Origin: Chara braunii
Taxonomy: Eukaryota > Streptophyta > Charophyceae > Charales > Characeae
Assembly (NCBI GenBank): GCA_003427395.1
Contig: BFEA01000749.1
Coordinates: 456,630-480,082 of the forward strand
DNA: 23,453 bases
Direction of reading: 5' to 3'
Under the pieces are notes generated by a model. The model worked only from the letters and a program-made list of their open reading frames with translations. It searched no databases and was not told the origin of the DNA. The position numbers were made by a program, and so were the translations under genes. Below, in pieces: positions 1-9,656 of this stretch (its first letter is position 1; every line of letters begins with the position of its first letter).

Positions 1-61
1 AAGATGGGATCGGGGGGGAATCGTAGTCGGGGGGGGGATCGCGACGGCGGGAGAGGAGGAG

Positions 62-205
62 GAGAAGAAGAAGAAGAAGAAGAAGAAGAAGAAGAAGAAG
101 AAGAAGATAAAAGAAAAGAAGAAGAAGAGGAAGAAAATTTAAAGAAGAAGAAGAAAAAGGAAGAAAAAGAAGAAGAAAAGAAACGAGGAAGAAAAATAAG
201 GAGAA
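62..205. repeat. GAA-rich purine microsatellite
   Basis: A nearly pure (GAA)n run at about 64-107 passes into an irregular purine tract of GAA, GAAAA and GAG words up to about 205. The open frame across it is a string of Glu and Lys with no other content, so I read it as simple repeat and not a gene. Confidence 0.95.
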
Positions 206-239
206 AAAAATAAAAAAATAAAATTGTCATTGATTACTT

Positions 240-445
240 ATCTGCGCGACGGCGATGACAAGGACGGCGCGAGACAGCGACGAGGACGACAGGCATGGTG
301 GTGATGATGTGGCGCGACGGCGGCGATCCCGTCGGTGATGATGATGACGGGGCACAATGACGACGATCACGATGATGACGATGATGACGTGGCACGACGG
401 CGACGATCTCAACGATGATGTTGATGATGGCCAGGTGATGACGTC
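240..445. repeat. degenerate GAY/ACG trinucleotide repeat
   Basis: The stretch is built from GAT, GAC, GGC and ACG words on a three-base rhythm (for example GATGATGATGACG). Open frames exist on both strands only because the rhythm avoids stops. They encode low-complexity Asp/Arg/His strings and no recognisable domain. Confidence 0.85.
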
Positions 446-524
446 GAAGCAGGGTGGGTCGGGCGGGTTCAAACCGCTCCGATACGAGTGTAACGAGCGT
501 GAGGCTGAGGGTGAGCCGAGGGAG

Positions 525-582
525 AGGAGAGAGAGAGGGAGAGAGTGAGAGCACACACACACACTCACTCACTCGACACGAC
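525..582. repeat. GA then CA/CT dinucleotide repeats
   Basis: A GAGAGGGAGAGAG stretch is followed by a short (CA)n and CTCA run. It is ordinary simple-sequence DNA. Confidence 0.8.
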
Positions 583-710
583 GGACTCGGGCTGAGGGTC
601 GGACGCGGACACAGTGGCAAGGCACAAAGTCGAAGTCTTCGATTCCGAATCTGAAACGGCAAGTCACACTGAGTATAAGTACAGCAGCAGAGAACTAGTA
701 CGAGACTGGT

Positions 711-765
711 CCCTGTACCGTACGGGGAGCCGGTATAAGTACCGGTGGCATGTACGGTACCAGGG
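711..765. repeat. nested inverted repeat
   Basis: The outer arms are 711-723 (CCCTGTACCGTAC) and 752-765 (GTACGGTACCAGGG), which pair with one bulged base. Inside them CCGGT at 730-734 faces ACCGG at 741-745 around the loop ATAAGT. The result is a hairpin within a hairpin in otherwise unassigned DNA upstream of the chromovirus fragment. Confidence 0.7.
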
Positions 766-801
766 GCATTTCTGCAAAGGCCCCGAGGGCAAAACTGAAA
801 A

Positions 802-1233
802 ATGCAGTATTTGAAAGTGGCGCCTGAATTGCAGCATGGCGCCATTTGTCCAAAATCCTACGGTACCAAAGGAGGGGTTTGGGAAAAGGGTGCCAGGCCG
901 AAAACGGGATGCAGCCGAAACAACAAAAAGATAGACCAGGGATCGAGCCCTGTTGAAGTCCGTAACACTCCTTCTATGGATGGTCATCAGGAAGTTGACC
1001 GCGTCATCACCGATCGCAAGTACGGCAGCAAGCCGCGACAGTACAAAGTTACATTCAAAGCCTGCGATCGCGACGACACTCGGTGGATTTCAGGAGCAGA
1101 TTTGAAAGCATCCGCACCGCTGATCTACGCGCATTATGAGAAGCAAAGGTTAGCTCAGGAAGCTTCACGACCGGCCCCTCCCACCCGAACTGTGGTCCCT
1201 CCCTCAGAAAGACAGCTTCGCCCTCGCAGGTAA
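802..1233 (+). pseudogene. 3' end of Ty3/gypsy pol with chromodomain (truncated)
   Basis: This open frame of 143 codons ends at TAA 1231-1233. Residues about 60-118 look like the chromodomain at the C-terminus of chromovirus integrases: EVDRVITDRKYG, then QYKVTFKACDRDDTRWISGADL, then a helix-like LIYAHYEKQ. The Trp in DTRW fits the conserved Trp position of the fold, while other cage aromatics are not evident. Residues 1-50 have no clear likeness and probably come from unrelated sequence left of a truncation point, so the ATG at 802 is unlikely to be a real start. No integrase core, RT or gag lies upstream in the window. A polypurine tract and LTR start follow within 30 bp, as expected for the end of pol. 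In a live element this tail would tether integrase to modified histones; here it is a fragment. I am fairly sure of the family and unsure of the left boundary. Confidence 0.65.
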
Positions 1234-1245
1234 GCTCGGTCTTTC

Positions 1246-1258
1246 AAGGAGGGGGGGG
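1246..1258 (+). other. polypurine tract of the first chromovirus
   Basis: The run AAGGAGGGGGGGG directly precedes a TG dinucleotide that opens an LTR-like sequence. It lies 12 bp after the pol stop codon. This is the plus-strand primer site of LTR retrotransposons. Confidence 0.75.
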
Positions 1259-2100
1259 TGTGGCATACTGCGTAGCCACACGGGCCCTGCAGGGCCCGTC
1301 CCGGACTTTCAGCCTAAAAGCCAAGAAAATAGGGCATACAGGCCCCGGTCGTTTCAGCCTGAAACTGAAAAACGAGGGCCTGCAGGCCCTATTCCGTTTT
1401 CAGCCTATTTAGGTTTTTCAGCCTGAAACGGAGGGCCATTTTCAGGCCCTCATTGTGTTCGACCTACCTAAGACTCAGGCACAAAAACAGGGTTTTGGGA
1501 ACATGCTATTTTTGGCCTGCTCCCCACGCCAGCTTGCAGCAGGAGCTGCAGCGGCAGCCCCTGGCTGGCCCTGGCATTGGCAAGAGCAGCCTCCTGAACT
1601 GCTGCCTCGCCTGCAGCCAGTCCAGGCCGAGTAGTACATAGGGGTTTCCCATGCACTTCCCAGGTGGGTAGTTGGACAGTAGTCAGGAGTAGTCTTCAGG
1701 ATTGCGGAGCAGCACGCAGGAGGAGCGCTGCCCAGGGCAGCTTAGCGCTAGTTGTAGTCTTCAACGCTGGGCGCCATAGCTGTAGTCTTCAGCGCTGGGC
1801 GCTATAGTAGTAGTAGTAGTAGTGATATAGGAGAGAGATGACTGGCGGAGGCCAGTGGTACTTACCTGTGGCACCATCGCTCCAGCTCCATCTTCGAGGT
1901 ACCTGCACCAAGGCGCCAGCTTCACAGGTTAGTACTGGACTGAGAGAGAGAGAGAGTTCTTCTTCTTCCTCTTCTAAGTCCACCATCTCTTCTTCCCCTC
2001 TCGCTGCCTACTTCTCAGTATCTGTGGACTACGAGAGAGAGATATGACCTGAGACTTGACGACATTGGATTCAGACCCGACATTTGGGATTCAGACATTT
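1259..2100 (+). repeat. start of an LTR (first chromovirus); right edge undefined
   Basis: The sequence opens TGTGGCATAC right after the polypurine tract, so 1259 is a firm LTR start. No partner LTR lies in the window, so the end cannot be located and 2100 is arbitrary. The U3-like part holds several perfect palindromes: TGTGGC/GCCACA at 1259-1280, an 18-mer at 1281-1298, GTTTCAGCCTGAAAC at 1351-1365 and a 16-mer at 1375-1390. A (TAG)n run sits at about 1806-1823. The organisation (palindromic U3, small trinucleotide repeat, then a CT/GA-rich part) loosely parallels the LTR at 3181 but the sequences are not alignable by eye. Confidence 0.65.
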
Positions 2101-2523
2101 TGACGAGGGACTATTTGGGCCTGTGCCGAAGACTTGGGGTTGACGACATTCCCATCGTTCCCTCCTCTTCGTCTAACCCCCCTCTTCTTCGTGTGTGTAT
2201 GTGTGGGGCTGGCGCATTCTTCCTGTGTGAGCGCCAGACCCCTTTCACACAATGGGATGATGATGATGATGTATGTTCGGGGCTGCATTGCAAGATTGAT
2301 TGTTCGGATCATTGGTATCTAAGTCTTCTGCTTCGCCATCTTGTACTTCGTAGTGAGAGGTCGGTTCTTGTTCTGGTCTGCACAGTTACAGTATGCAACA
2401 AGATGGCCTTGTTCGGCATCAAGAAGTTGGTATTCAATGTCGACTGGAATACTGGGACACCGCCAACGGCAAAACAATACAAAGACACTCCTGTGTGGGG
2501 CTAGTCATCCGGGTTCTTTTTTA

Positions 2524-3143
2524 TTTTGGCATCCTGGTTGGTTGTCTCCCCTTGTTCGGCCTGTGTATTTGGGGGCGGTGCTTTTATGTGGGAATCGTCA
2601 TCTGGGATTGTCTTTTATGTTTTGTTGGACATCCTTCAGCACAGACGGCGGCAATCGCAATAGATTGATTCCTTTTTTTGCAGGCAAGGTGTTTTGATAT
2701 CCTGGTTGGTCTTGTCCCGTCGTTTGGCCCGTGACGTGGGGGCGGTGCTTACATGTGGGACTTGTCATCTAGGATTTGTTTCGTTTTCTTACTGTGGATA
2801 TGCTTCTTTATCTCTTTGGCATCCTAGTTGGTTGTTTCCCGTTGTTCGGCCTATTGATGGGGCTAGGCGGTGCTTTTAGGTGGGAATCGTCATCTGGGAT
2901 TGTCTTTGGTGTTCCAGTATTCAGTTTGGACCAGCACCGACACTGGAGAGCATGAATGGTTTAGGAATCGGACTTCAACATCTTGATGACGAATAAGGCC
3001 ATCTGCTGTATATAGATATGTATTTGGGGATTTTTTTTTTCTGCAGGCAGGAGTGTTTTGATATCCTGGTTGGTCTTGTCCCGTCGTTTGGCCTGTGAAG
3101 TTGGGGGCGGTGCTTACATGTGGGACTTGTCATCTAGGATCTT
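2524..3143 (+). repeat. four diverged copies of a ~90 bp motif
   Basis: Copies begin near 2524, 2692, 2815 and 3055. Each runs from an ATCCTGGTTGGT-type start, through GTTCGGCC or GTTTGGCC, GGGGGCGGTGCTT and a TGTGGG word, to a GTCATCTGGGAT-like end. The second and fourth copies are nearly identical and share their left flank TGCAGGC...GTGTTTTGAT, so they look like one duplication. The first and third form the other close pair. Spacing is irregular (168, 123 and 240 bp), so this is not a simple satellite. Confidence 0.8.
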
Positions 3144-3176
3144 GTTGCCCCCTGGTTTGTTTTATTTGGCTGTTCC

Positions 3177-3180
3177 CTTC
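3177..3180. repeat. candidate target-site duplication, left copy (CTTC)
   Basis: CTTC precedes the first base of the 5' LTR and the same CTTC follows the last base of the 3' LTR at 12136-12139. Four bases can match by chance. It agrees with the LTR edges set independently by TG...CA, the PBS and the polypurine tract. Confidence 0.55.
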
Positions 3181-4178
3181 TGTGAGGATTTGGGTCCTCG
3201 GCAGGCCTAAGGGGCCCCGGTTGCAGTGGTGGCCGCCCTAAGTGAAGGCGGGCCTAACATATCGCAAGAGGCCTTTGACTGTCAATTTCATATTTGGGGT
3301 ACAGGCAGTTGCGACGCGCCGGTTGGTTGATAGAAACACAGGCCGAGCAAACAAGGCATTTCCACGGCCTTCTGGGCCTTTCCGAAAAATGCAGGCCCTG
3401 GGCGAGAAACGCAGCCTCATACACTGACACTTGAGAGGCCCAACCGAAAGAGGCCCAATAGCCGCAAAATGGCACGCAGCATCCTGGGGCCTACCGGAAG
3501 CTTCTGGCCCAGGCTCAGCCCAGCCAGGCTGCGAAGCAGGCAGGCTCTTTCCATATAGGAAAGAGCTCGCCACTCTCAGCGGCATTGAGGTACTCACATG
3601 CTAGCGGCAGCGCTGCTGGAGCAAAGGCTCGTGGGCTGCTGCTGGCGCTGAGAGGCGAGGTGCAGCACGTGCGGTCGTGCAGGGAAGAAGGGTGCTGCAG
3701 AGGGCAGCGCCATAGCCCAGCCACCATAGCTGGTGGGCTTGGACTACAGTGAGGCGCATGAGTGGTCTTCGGGTGTAAGGGGGATAAGACGTGGGTATAA
3801 AGTCAGGGAAGGGTGAAGGATGATGATGATGATGATGTGAGGGCACATACCTTGTATTGGCGATGTTCTGCTTTGGGCGACGTCTTCAAGTACTTAGGGT
3901 TGCCGCTGATGTCAACAGTTGCATTGTCAATTAGTAGGTTGATAATATCTGTGTAGGAGTAGGCTGGGCGCTGGGCGCCAAGTAGGAGAGTGAAGGGACT
4001 GGACTCTTGTGTAGGTGTGGAGAGAGAAAGCTCTCCTTGACATTGGTTTTCAGTACTACGAACCTCCATTGGTGTATTATTGGTGCAATGCTGCTCTCTG
4101 GACACGGTGTGACTATCTGGCATTCAATGTGATTGTGTAATCTGGATTTGTCATCTCGCTGTTGCTCATTTCCTTGCA
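3181..4178 (+). repeat. 5' LTR (998 bp)
   Basis: It begins TGTGAGGATTTGGG and ends CCTTGCA, four bases before the PBS. It matches 11122-12135 along its whole length. Notable contents are a small hairpin at the head (GAGGA/TCCTC), a 9 bp stem with 5 nt loop at 3544-3566 (GCTCTTTCC/GGAAAGAGC) kept in both LTRs, AGCCCA/TGGGCT arms near 3714-3739, a TATAAA at 3796 and a (GAT)n run at about 3819-3837. The 16 bp length difference from the 3' LTR is fully explained by a 14 bp tandem duplication and two one-base insertions in the other copy. Confidence 0.93.
3796..3801 (+). promoter_or_regulatory. TATA box of the 5' LTR
   Basis: GGGTATAAAGTC is a canonical TATA element about 380 bp before the LTR end, so transcription would start near the GAT run at about 3825. 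The 3' LTR has GGGTGTAAAGTC at the same place, so that copy has lost the TATA. The call is by motif and position only. Confidence 0.5.
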
Positions 4179-4181
4179 ATT

Positions 4182-4191
4182 TGGTATCAGA
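4182..4191 (+). other. primer-binding site, initiator tRNA-Met
   Basis: TGGTATCAGA is complementary to the 3' end of plant initiator tRNA-Met, the usual primer of plant chromoviruses. It is followed by CCTGG, which would extend the match if a few bases have been lost. It begins three bases after the LTR's final CA. Confidence 0.9.
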
Positions 4192-5454
4192 CCTGGTTCA
4201 TATTGCGCTTCATTATTTCTTCGCAGTAGCTGTTCGGTGCTTCGCATGAGGTGTGGGGCAGTGATAAGGCTTGGGCGTTGAACGTAGGGCGGCCAAGGGT
4301 CGTGTGGGCGCGCCAGGAATCTATGTGGTGACATACGGGGTGTATGCTGGATGATGAGAGCTCGCTGATGTGGCATATTAAGCCGAGGTGGAACGACGTT
4401 CTGCTATTGGTTGTGCCGAGGCAAAGACCGGTCATCATAAATGCACATCAGGTTGCCGGTGAGAAATTTGTGGTTGGGGGCAGCATTATAAGGTATGTTG
4501 CTCTCTTTCCTTATCTACCCTCTTCATTACTTCTTACCATGAGGAAGTGAGTCTTGTCTTGAGAGTCCTCTCGATGTGAGGTGTCGCGAGCGCACAACCT
4601 TGAGAGTCCACATTCTTCCTGGGCAGCAAGCTGGTGGGAGACGGGCGAAGCCTTTGAAGGGCGCTGGACGAAGCACTCGGGTCACGGTCACCATGCCAAC
4701 CCGTTGGGACCAGTACACGCATGCTTTGCCGCACGTCCTTGGTTCGGCTGCTTGCGCAATAGAGGTCATGCAGGGCATGCCAGCCCTTTGAACAGACGCT
4801 TACCGGACCGTTTGTAAATATTTCTGGAGGGGACTCGGTGTTGACTTTGACTGTGATCGTCGTCTTGTCTGCGACGTTAAATTATTCTTGCGGAGTTTGG
4901 GGGATCTCCTTAAATGCCTCCTGATCAGCCAGATCAAACCGGGTGTAAGGCTCGTTGCATGCGAGGGTAAATAATGTGCAGGGGCTGGCAGGTTCGACAT
5001 TGACTTGGGGCACAGGGGTGGGCCGGATTGCACACCTTCAAACACGCTGCTTAACCAAATGCTCAGGGCGTTGACACAAAATGACAAATCAAGAAGGATA
5101 CAGGGGAGGGGGGATTCCGGTAACTGTTCACAATGACAATTATTAGACAATCTGCCATCCAGTATACATCTCCAACAGGAGATATTATTTTTATTTTTTA
5201 TTATTTAGTTGTTACAGACTTGACTAACAACTAACAAACGGCTGCATACATATTAGTTTTTTGCTGCATTGCAGTCTGTTCTAGAGTAATCTAAAATAGA
5301 TGTGATATTTCCTGTAGGATTTGACATTAGTTGTTACTACATCACCTAACTGTTTCAGGCCGACCGAAATTAGTTGTGATTTGTAATCGGTTGTGTGTCA
5401 GGCTAAGGTAGGATTCAGTGTGGATTCTAGTTTAGATCACACACACTGTAGCTC
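4192..5454 (+). other. untranslated leader of the chromovirus
   Basis: No known domain is seen in this 1.26 kb between PBS and gag. One frame reads open from 4576 to 4974 apart from a single TGA at 4789-4791, and ends in TAA at 4972-4974. Its second half contains VDFDCDRRLVCDVKLFL, which looks protein-like but matches nothing I know. Further on, the DNA becomes AT-rich, with a perfect 10 bp inverted repeat (TTAGTTGTTA at 5205-5214, TAACAACTAA at 5225-5234) whose left arm recurs directly at 5327-5336. Confidence 0.6.
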
Positions 5455-5691
5455 ATGAGTGATGCAAGCACTAGTGAGGAGGAGTTGTTAGTGGACGACC
5501 GTAGGACTACGCGTGGAACTGCTCGCAGTCGAGCTTTGACTTTCCTAGAGTGAGGTCCAGGAGACGAGAGGAGATTGCGGAGAGAGGCTAGGGAGAGAGC
5601 AGCGGTAAGGAGAGCGAGGCTAACTGAGGATAGTGCCAGGTCTAGGATTTCAGCTAGCACCGATACGACCATGGCTACTTCCTCTACCATG

Positions 5692-5700
5692 TCACATGCC
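5692..5700. repeat. 9 bp target-site duplication, left copy
   Basis: TCACATGCC here is repeated exactly at 5886-5894. The two copies bracket a 185 bp segment that starts with a poly(T) run, which is the signature of an antisense retroposon insertion. Confidence 0.8.
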
Positions 5701-5885
5701 TTTTTTTTTTTTTTCCTTTTTTTCTTAAGACCCAGGATTGTTATAGAGGTCAGATGCCCGGCCTGACAGTACTGCCTTTCAATCGCCATCCATTCTAATT
5801 GCCCAAACGGCAGGATCCAACCCATCCCAGAGTACCATCGCGAGCCGACCCTACGGGCACACAACCTTTTTACGGGTAGGCCTCT
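5701..5885 (-). mobile_element. SINE-like retroposon inserted in gag
   Basis: The 185 bp insert starts on the + strand with 15 or more T, a CC, then more T. It is thus a minus-strand element with a 3' poly(A) tail. It is bounded by the exact 9 bp duplication TCACATGCC. It interrupts gag, whose reading is open up to the left duplication and resumes as plausible coding sequence after the right one. On its own strand it contains GGTTGGATCC, which resembles a pol III B box (GGTTCGANNCC). I see no convincing A box, so a tRNA-derived SINE is possible but unproven. A truncated LINE or processed small RNA would leave the same footprint. Confidence 0.75.
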
Positions 5886-7486
5886 TCACATGCCACTTCG
5901 TCAGGAGTTAGTCAGACTGGTTCTCAGGGGTCCTCCAAGCAGAAGAACTTCAGGATGAGCTACAACGGCAGTTGGATGAGGCAGCAGAGAGGAGAAGGAA
6001 AGCAATCATGAGGAAAGCTAGACTAGGTAGTAGGAGAGAGGAGCTAGGCAGATTAGAAGCATTAGATGAGTCAGCACTTGACCCTGCGATACAAGCGGTG
6101 CGCAACTCGCTTCTCTGTGTGGCAGAAGCGCAGGCTGTCCAGCAGGAAGTGCTGTTCTGGCTGCACTGCAGGCTCCTCGTCCCATGATGAGGCAGCCTCA
6201 ATATGCTGTAGCTCCCCCTTCGGGTGCGGGTCCATCAGTGACGCTGCCGCCGGTAGGGCCTCCATTCTCACCTATGTTTGGCATGCCCCCTCCAGGTGGT
6301 TACGTAGCAACTAGTGGTCCGGTTCATAGAGTCTCAGTCGTACCATCGACGACAGTGGTTACTACAGTCCCACTGTCAAGTCAGGCCCAGGTTAGTGTGC
6401 AGCAACCTGTTTCGGTGGCTATCCAGCCACTGCAGCAAGCCCCTGGGCCCATACAGCCTATGCAGTGGATGCCCAAAATACCCTTGCTGAGTCCTAAGCC
6501 CTTCTCCAGCGACAGGAAGAAGGATGAGGATTTGGATACCTGGGTAAGGACGGTGCCTACTTATGTGAGGCACAAGCTTACCAGGCCAGAGCAAGAAGTT
6601 GTAGTGGCTTCCTCCTTTCTAGAGGGGTCAGCAGCCCACTGGTTGAATGACCTAGTGCAGCAGCAGGGCTACGGTCAGAATTTCGATGCCTGGGCCCAGG
6701 CCCAGACATTGGAAGAGTTCGTACGGTCCGTGTGCAACAGGTGGCATGACCCTCAAGGGGCTCAAAAGGCCACTGATGCAATCAACAGTCTCTGTGCCAG
6801 AAGGTACAAGAATGTTTGTGAGCTAACAGACACCGTAGAACGTCTGGTCGTGGTACCTGGTGTGCGCTATGACCAGCATGTACTCCTCACAGATTACCTT
6901 AGATGTCTACCTTCAGAGGTAAGGACAAAGCTGGTAGATGAGGCCTATGTCGAGCAGCACAACTTCGCCTCTTGTAGCAAAAAGGCCTTAGATATAGAGG
7001 CAAAATTGGGGTCCGCGCATCAGAGTCAGGGGGATGGTAGGAAGAAGAGACTTCCCCAAGACTGGAAGAAGAAGCGTCAGTTGATGTTCGTTGACCACGA
7101 TGGTCAAACGACAGACATTGACGAGTTCCCAGATCTAGGGGACGAGACAGAGCATGATGGGGCCAGTGAGACTTCGGATGGGGGAGTCGTGGCACCCATC
7201 AAGGAAAAGGCTAGGGGGACCGGGAAGAAGAAGGTAGGCCGGTCTACGGGGTCAGGGCGACCAAGGCACACCCGCTTGGGTGAAACTTGGTTTAGAGTAT
7301 GAGGTGTGGAGGGATCGAGTTGCCAGGGGCACGTGTATGAACTGTGGCAACTTTGGCCACACGTCTAGAACGTGTCGAGGCAAGAAGGTCACCACAAGGG
7401 TAGCCTCACCAACAGTGGTGGGACTATCTTCGAACTCTGGTCGTGCTTCTGCGAGTACTTCGCAGGGAAACACCTCGGGCCAGTAG

Positions 7487-8323
7487 GAGTTTTAGCCGCT
7501 CTTACTCGCGCTGAAGTGGTAACGTTGCCTTCCACACTTCAGGCGTTGGCCAAGGCTAGTGACCCACGTATCGCCGCGCGGACACATTCAGACCCTAGAA
7601 GAGTTAGAGACTAGGTGGTCAGGGAAGGACCCCAGGGACTCTCGGACGATGATCAATAGAGGTCCAAAGGGTGAACATTTCGTGGTAGAGGTTGATGTAG
7701 GTNGCCGCAAAGTTGGCGCCTTCGCAGACATAGGCTCTACACGGAACTTCATCAGTCGTGCTTGTGTGGATAGACTGCGCTTAGGGGACCAAGTGCAGCG
7801 GCTTAGCAGAACTGTAGCTTCTACGCTGGCCAACAAGCACCAAATGTTAAAAGACTATGTCAGGGCCGTAGTCTGTACCTTCTACTATGGAGGAGGGGAA
7901 GTGAGTCATACAATCTCCTTCCTGGTTAGCGACGAACTGCCCTTTGACATGCTCCTAGGTATGTACTACCTCGAGGTCGCGCAACCACAGTTTGACTGGG
8001 ATAGAAAGGTCTTGATTCACAAAATGCCCAATGGTAGATTTGTTAGATTGCAGAAGTTTAAAGTTAGCAGTCTGATAGAAAACAACGGGTGCATGTGTGC
8101 ATAATCTTTTTATGACTGTTATAAGCAGAATCGCGAGGAGGGCATGTATCTAGTATTTGTCTCTGAGAAAGGGGAGGCCGTAAAAACACCCCCAGATATA
8201 GAATCAGTCGTCGCTTAGTATTCTGACCTTTTTTAGGAGCCCACAGGCGTGGTCGAAAGGGAGGTTGTCCATGCAATAGAGGTTGTCCCAGGTAGTAAGG
8301 TGCCTAGATGACGAATCTATAGG
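7487..8323 (+). pseudogene. aspartic protease region of pol (broken)
   Basis: Protease cuts the Gag-Pol polyprotein. Coding likeness passes briefly to another frame at about 7490-7558, then returns and stays open to TAA 8102-8104. The active-site loop reads AFADIGSTRNFIS, where the family has Asp-Ser/Thr-Gly, so the catalytic Asp is present but Ser is replaced by Ile. The second hallmark, LLGMYYLEVAQPQFDW, matches the family's ILGMDWL-like flap-side motif. After the TAA the same frame continues through the protease-RT linker (EVVPGSKVPR) with stops TAG 8216-8218, TAG 8234-8236 and TGA 8309-8311. That continuity shows one original gag-pol frame. An unresolved base N lies at 7703, two codons from otherwise normal sequence. 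Confidence 0.85.
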
Positions 8324-9043
8324 ATGTCTCCTGCGGAGTTGGATGAGCTCCTCCGCCAGCTCAAGGAGCTCACAAAGAAGGGATGGATTCGACCTAGTAC
8401 CTCCCCTTACGACGCTCCAGTCTTATTCGTACCGAAGAAGGGAGGTACCCTGAGGATATGCATTGATTATAGGGGTCTCAATGCCATCACTGTTAAAAAC
8501 GCAAAGCCCCTACCCCGCATCGATGACCTACTGGATAGAGTGCAAGGATGCCGGTACTTTACTAAGATAGATCTAAAGTCCGGATACTATCAAATTGCTA
8601 TTAGACCTGAGGATCAACACAAAGCCGCATTTCAGACCAGGTACGGTCTGTACGAGTTTGTGGTGATGCCTTTCGGCCTATGCAATGCGCTTGGGACATT
8701 TCAGCATGCAGTGAACAGGATCTTTCATGATTACTTAGATAAGTTTATCGTCGTGTACCTCGACGATATCCTCATCTTTAGTAACACTGTAGAGGAGCAC
8801 GCTGAGCACTTGAAAATAGTGCTAGGTCTCCTAAGACGACACCAATACAAGGTTAACTTGGAGAAATGCGAGTTTGGTCGCATTAAGATCTTGTACTTGG
8901 GTCATGAAATTTCAGCAGATGGGTTGAGGCCAGACGATGCAAAGGTGGCCAGCATTCGAGACTGGCCTAGACCTCAGACTGTCACTGAGGTCAGATCGTT
9001 TTTGGGGATGACGGGTTATTATCGTCCGTTTGTGAAGAACTAA
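8324..9043 (+). pseudogene. reverse transcriptase domain of pol
   Basis: RT copies the element RNA into DNA. The 239-codon frame contains the Ty3/gypsy RT blocks in order: [43 protein letters not shown] with the first catalytic Asp at residue 83, [23 protein letters not shown] with the YLDD pair at 145-148, [11 protein letters not shown] and [15 protein letters not shown]. In the [11 protein letters not shown] block the family's usual Pro is Leu. The frame stops at TAA 9041-9043 at a point where about eight codons common to the family are missing, and the next domain continues in another frame from CTA 9040. So a small deletion made the break. The ATG at 8324 is internal to the original polyprotein. 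Confidence 0.95.
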
Positions 9044-9656
9044 CAAATCTAACTCAACTTGACACCCCTTGGGAATGGACAGAAGAGTGTGAGGCAGCCT
9101 TCACGAAATTGAAGTATGCGCTAACACACTATGAAGTCCTCAAGCTCGCGGATCCTGATCAGCCCTTTGTCGTGACCACAGATGCCAGCCAATATGGCAT
9201 AGGCGTGGTCCTTGCGCAAAAGGAGGGTAAAAAATTGAGACCGATCAAGTACACGAGTAAGAAGATGCCATCTCAAAAGCCAGCAAAGTCCACGTACGAG
9301 CGTGAGCTCTATGCCCTGAGCGCTGGTTCATTGGAGACATTATCTCCTAGGCAGATTCTTCTATGTGAGATCTGGCCATGAGACCTTGCGCTGGATCAAG
9401 ACACAACCTGTGCTCTCTGATGCACTCAAGCGATGGATACAAGTGATAGACATGTATGACTATCAACTTGATCCCATCAAGGGAGAGTACAACAAAGTGG
9501 TTGATGCGTTATCTCGTCGGGCAGATTATCTGGGCTCGTTGGTTACTGAATTTGGCATATCTAATGATCTGACTCGATCATTGGTGGAAGCCTATCAACA
9601 AGATCCAGTTATGTCTGAGATCATCCGTAAATTCCAAGCAAAGGACAAAAAAAACT
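9044..9656 (+). pseudogene. RNase H domain and linker of pol (broken)
   Basis: RNase H removes the RNA from the RNA-DNA hybrid. Frame 1 (9040 to about 9325) holds the tether LTQLDTPWEW, then VVTTDASQYGIGVVLAQKEG with the first catalytic Asp, and STYERELYAL with the catalytic Glu. A frame change near 9320-9331 moves to frame 2, which continues WRHYLLGRFFYVRSGHETLRW. There the family's second catalytic Asp (usually T/S-D-H) is Gly. The domain end NKVVDALSRRADYL is intact. A frame change at the A8 run 9647-9654 then leads into integrase, probably by homopolymer slippage. Confidence 0.9.

Larger units (their letters stand above)
2101..3180. other. gene-free stretch between retroelements
   Basis: No protein family is recognisable in any frame. 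The stretch contains a GAT run near 2257, the four-copy repeat described separately, and two pyrimidine tracts ending in TGCAG (near 2683 and 3043) that resemble splice acceptors. It may be the rest of the LTR that starts at 1259 or older repeat DNA into which the next element inserted. Confidence 0.5.
5455..7486 (+). pseudogene. gag: gag (broken): N-terminal part, core and zinc knuckle
   Basis: Gag forms the virus-like particle and binds the element's RNA. The likely start is ATG 5455 (MSDASTSEEELL). A TGA stops it at 5551-5553, and the frame then stays open to a short retroposon at 5701. After that insert, a charged helix-rich segment (LQDELQRQLDEAAERRRKA) reads from about 5942 in another frame. 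From 6184 to 7302 a 372-codon frame holds a Pro-rich region (residues 1-105), the retrotransposon Gag core starting near FSSDRKKDEDLDTWVRT, and an acidic then Lys-rich tail. One further frame change before 7280 gives the zinc knuckle CMNCGNFGHTSRTC, which is C-x2-C-x4-H-x4-C. The frame ends at TAG 7484-7486. Breaks are therefore one stop, one insertion and at least three small frameshifts. Confidence in family is high; the exact original start is less sure. Confidence 0.88.

Noticed and set aside
4-213. Open frame of 69 codons at the left end
   Set aside because: It is a Glu/Lys string from the GAA microsatellite with no other content.
3238-3846. Paired open frames that recur at 11179-11788
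   Set aside because: They recur because they lie in the two LTRs. They differ by frameshifts between copies and match no protein, so they are LTR sequence and not genes.
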